The position numbers were made by a program, and so were the translations under genes. DNA of 64,000 bases from Burkholderiales bacterium PBB1 (GTDB lineage Bacteria; Pseudomonadota; Gammaproteobacteria; Burkholderiales; Burkholderiaceae_C): assembly GCA_002255905.1 (NCBI GenBank), contig NKIN01000003.1, forward strand, positions 223,925 to 287,924. The letters run 5' to 3'. The notes below the pieces were generated by a model that was not told where the DNA came from, did no database searches, and worked only from the letters and a program-made list of their open reading frames with translations. The stretch's first letter is position 1. Each line of letters begins with the position of its first letter. Below are positions 61,839 through 64,000 of the stretch, in pieces.

Positions 61839-61902
61839 TGACAGGTAATGCTTTGTTTTTTTCGACATCGCTCGGATAATCAATATTGACTGGAAATCCA
61901 CC

Positions 61903-63102
61903 ATGCTGGTTTGGGAAGAAGAAATTAAATCGCCGTCGGTGCCGCCCGCAGCCTTTGCCAAGGAGCGGATTCCTGACGACATTCAAAGTCCACGCGCCGA
62001 GGTGGATGTTTTCGCCGTCAACGCGTCGCAGGCGTTCATTTCTGATGAGCCCATTCATCCAGTGGCTGCCAAATCTTCTGAAACCCATCGAGTGGTTGCC
62101 GCTGACAAGCGCATCATCAACGGCCGCACCGATGTCAACCAATTGGTGCCGTTCAAGTACAAATGGGCGTGGGAAAAGTATCTCGCCACCTGCGCAAACC
62201 ACTGGATGCCGCAGGAAGTCAACATGTCGCGCGACATTGCGACCTGGAAGGACCCCAACGGTCTCACCGATGACGAGCGTCGCATCATCATGCGAAATCT
62301 CGGGTTTTTCGTGACCGCAGATTCCTTGGCTGCCAACAACATCGTCCTCGGGACGTATCGCCACATCACCGCCCCCGAGTGCCGGCAGTTTTTGCTGAGG
62401 CAGGCATTTGAAGAAGCCATCCATACCCACGCATATCAATACATCGTGGAATCGCTGGGATTGGACGAAAGCGAAATCTTCAACGCCTACCACGAGGTCG
62501 CGTCGATTCGGGACAAGGACCAGTTCCTGATCCCGTTCATCGAGGCGATCATGGACCCGAACTTCCAGACGGGTACGCCTGAAAACGATCAAAAGCTGCT
62601 CAAGTCGCTGATCGTCTTCGCCTGTCTGATGGAAGGCCTGTTTTTCTATGTCGGATTCACCCAGATTCTGGCGTTGGGCCGACAAAACCGGATGACCGGT
62701 GCTTCGACGCAATATCAGTACATCCTGCGAGACGAGTCGATGCACTGCAATTTCGGCATTGACCTGATCAATCAGATCAAACTTGAAAATCCGCTGCTGT
62801 GGACGGCGCAGTTCAAGGCTGAAATCAAGGCGCTTTTCATGCGAGCGGTTGAATTGGAATATCGTTACGCTGAAGACACGATGCCTCGTGGCGTGCTCGG
62901 CATGAATGCCTCGATGTTCAAGGGTTATTTGCGCTACATCGCCAACCGGCGCGCCACACAAATCGGCCTGGAGGCCCTCTTCCCGAACGAAGAGAATCCG
63001 TTCCCGTGGATGAGCGAGATGATCGATCTGAAGAAGGAAACCAATTTCTTTGAAGGGCGTGTCACCGAATACCAGTCTGGTGGCGCCCTGTCATGGGATT
63101 GA
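61903..63102 (+). CDS. nrdB: Class Ia ribonucleotide reductase, beta subunit
   Basis: The 399-residue radical-generating subunit has the di-iron ligands D140, E171 and H174 and the radical tyrosine Y178 at a constant offset of 56 from E. coli D84, E115, H118 and Y122, so it is a tyrosyl-radical enzyme. The N-terminal extension of about 55 residues is longer than in E. coli. No ferredoxin-like yfaE gene is adjacent. Confidence 0.96.
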   Translation: MLVWEEEIKSPSVPPAAFAKERIPDDIQSPRAEVDVFAVNASQAFISDEPIHPVAAKSSETHRVVAADKRIINGRTDVNQLVPFKYKWAWEKYLATCANHWMPQEVNMSRDIATWKDPNGLTDDERRIIMRNLGFFVTADSLAANNIVLGTYRHITAPECRQFLLRQAFEEAIHTHAYQYIVESLGLDESEIFNAYHEVASIRDKDQFLIPFIEAIMDPNFQTGTPENDQKLLKSLIVFACLMEGLFFYVGFTQILALGRQNRMTGASTQYQYILRDESMHCNFGIDLINQIKLENPLLWTAQFKAEIKALFMRAVELEYRYAEDTMPRGVLGMNASMFKGYLRYIANRRATQIGLEALFPNEENPFPWMSEMIDLKKETNFFEGRVTEYQSGGALSWD

Positions 63103-63316
63103 AAAGCGTCTTGCCGAAGCACCGCACCGGGTGGAGGTGAGGCGATCAAGATTTGCAAATGGGAAGAGGCCGACGCAGAAGCGGCATCTCCCGTTTGATA
63201 CCCGATTCATTGCACCGGGGCGCCCGTCATGGGCAGTTTTCGGGTGATGAATAACTGTTCGGGACCGGTCACCGGTGTTCGAGCAGTGTTCCTTTAACTT
63301 GATCAAGGAGAATGTA

Positions 63317-63763
63317 ATGGCAACTGCGAAGAAGGCCGCCCCGGCCAAGAAGGCTCCGGCCAAGAAGGCCGCCCCAGCCAAGAAGGCTCCGGCCAAGAAG
63401 GCCGCCCCAGCCAAGAAGGCTCCGGCCAAGAAGGCCCCTGCGAAGAAGGCTGCTCCTGCGAAGAAGGCCCCTGCGAAGAAGGCTGCTCCTGCGAAGAAGG
63501 CCCCTGCGAAGAAGGCTGCTCCTGCGAAGAAGGCCCCTGCGAAGAAGGCTGCTCCCGCGAAGAAGGCCGCTGCGAAGAAGGTCGTCAAGAAGGCCGCTGC
63601 TCCTGCGAAGAAGGCTGCTCCCAAGGCCCCTGCGAAGAAGGCTGCTGCGAAGAAGGCGCCCGCTACCCCAGCCCCTGCTGCGGCCAAGCCGGCCGCGCCC
63701 GCTGCGAAAACATCACTCAGCCCTCAGGCTGCGTGGCCGTTTCCGACAGGCTCCAAGCCCTGA
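63317..63763 (+). CDS. Histone H1-like lysine/alanine/proline repeat protein
   Basis: The 148-residue very basic protein is almost entirely KKAPAKKAAPA-type repeats followed by a short tail (PAPAAAKPAAPA, then a non-repetitive SLSPQAAWPFPTGSKP end). Such AlgP/HctB-like or PhaF-tail-like proteins bind DNA without sequence preference and compact the nucleoid. The start at 63317 has AAGGAG upstream. A strong terminator lies 39 bases after the stop. Confidence 0.88.
   Translation: MATAKKAAPAKKAPAKKAAPAKKAPAKKAAPAKKAPAKKAPAKKAAPAKKAPAKKAAPAKKAPAKKAAPAKKAPAKKAAPAKKAAAKKVVKKAAAPAKKAAPKAPAKKAAAKKAPATPAPAAAKPAAPAAKTSLSPQAAWPFPTGSKP
63332..63660 (+). repeat. Tandem coding repeats of the H1-like gene
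   Basis: Units of 30-36 bases encode alternating AAPAKK and APAKK. The first part (to about 63430) uses the wording gccaagaaggctccg and gccaagaaggccgcc, while the later part uses gcgaagaaggcccct and gcgaagaaggctgct. The change of codons suggests two separate rounds of tandem duplication. The unit count is likely to vary between strains. Confidence 0.85.
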
Positions 63764-63802
63764 TCCGAAGGTCCGCATCATGCGGGCTTTCGGTGTCATA
63801 TC

Positions 63803-63826
63803 AACCCGGCTTCGGCCGGGTTTTTT
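63803..63826 (+). terminator. Rho-independent terminator of the H1-like gene
   Basis: The arms AACCCGGC and GCCGGGTT close a TTCG tetraloop and run into six T. This is the strongest textbook terminator in the window. Confidence 0.92.
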
Positions 63827-63852
63827 ACGCCCGCAACTGCGCTTGAGGTCGA

Positions 63853-64000
63853 TCAAAGCCCGAGCAGTGCGCGATCGATGAGGTGGTTCTGCCCGCCGCG
63901 GCAGGCGATCTTCAGTGCACCGATGCGATTGCCCAGTTCGACGCAGCGGCGCAGTGGCCAGCCCCGTTCCAGGCCGTACAACAAGGCGCCGCGGAAGGCG
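63853..64000 (-). CDS. PfkB-family carbohydrate/adenosine kinase, C-terminal fragment (cut by window edge)
   Basis: Only the last 48 residues are inside the window. They read FRGALLYGLERGW, then ELGNRIGALKIACRGGQNH and a short tail, which fits the C-terminal region of PfkB-family kinases such as bacterial adenosine/sugar kinases, where an Asp-containing GD(A)FRGA motif just before would hold the catalytic base. The substrate cannot be told. It is convergent with the H1-like gene. Confidence 0.75.
   Translation of the reverse strand, partial: AFRGALLYGLERGWPLRRCVELGNRIGALKIACRGGQNHLIDRALLGL

Noticed and set aside
63332..63660. Regular repeats resembling a CRISPR array
   Set aside because: The repeats are continuous, in frame and encode KKAPAKKAAPA; there are no unique spacers.

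Overview
This is a high-GC chromosomal segment of a betaproteobacterium, most likely a Burkholderiales member (inference). The grounds are the gene order pilB-pilC-pilD-coaE-zapD-yacG, rplU-rpmA-obg-proB, a PP0621-family gene beside pilS-pilR, a DUF1631 gene, MsrPQ, and a GroESL operon with a CIRCE operator. Most of the window (about 18.8-64 kb) is housekeeping. The accessory part is about 0.2-18.7 kb.

Accessory region. A CobW-type GTPase, a WD40 protein and a small acidic protein (219-2637) precede a complete soluble di-iron monooxygenase operon of the propane/acetone type (PrmABCD/MimABCD, group 5 order: alpha, reductase, beta, coupling protein; 2915-7235). A second GroEL-like chaperonin follows (7520-9157), then a sigma-54 activator of the AcoR type (9689-11761). 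A good sigma-54 promoter lies before the alpha-subunit gene (2778-2792). A perfect 14-bp terminator-like hairpin separates alpha from reductase. On the opposite strand sits an operon for a Tat-exported small dehydrogenase subunit, a GMC-family flavoprotein dehydrogenase and glyoxalase I (14667-11836). A LysR regulator, an orphan homodimeric pyruvate-dehydrogenase-type E1 and a divergent Lrp-family regulator follow. My working model, which is inference, is that the monooxygenase makes 2-propanol from propane and/or acetol from acetone, the GMC dehydrogenase oxidises these alcohols in the periplasm, and glyoxalase I removes the methylglyoxal formed from acetol. The monooxygenase genes, especially reductase-beta-coupling, look richer in A+T than the flanks.

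Middle (18.8-30 kb): Lrp regulator, MsrQ-MsrP methionine sulfoxide repair, cytochrome c4, the GTPase EngB, a patatin-Omp85 outer-membrane phospholipase, a DUF1631 protein, then groES-groEL with CIRCE and a sigma-70 promoter.

Right part (30-64 kb): yacG-zapD-coaE-pilD-pilC-pilB, tRNA-Pro, ispB, rplU-rpmA-obg-proB, rppH, proS with a lytic transglycosylase, ubiX, grxD, an outer-membrane-like protein, hemA-prfA-prmC, miaB with a small exported protein, tRNA-Met, ftsY, ffh, a CcsA-like protein, PP0621, pilS-pilR, ampD, nrdA-nrdB behind a pair of NrdR boxes, a histone-H1-like lysine/alanine repeat protein with a strong terminator, and the 3' end of a PfkB-family sugar/nucleoside kinase. Starts were moved from the longest open frame where a ribosome binding site, an ATGA overlap or a family-typical N-terminus decided the matter.
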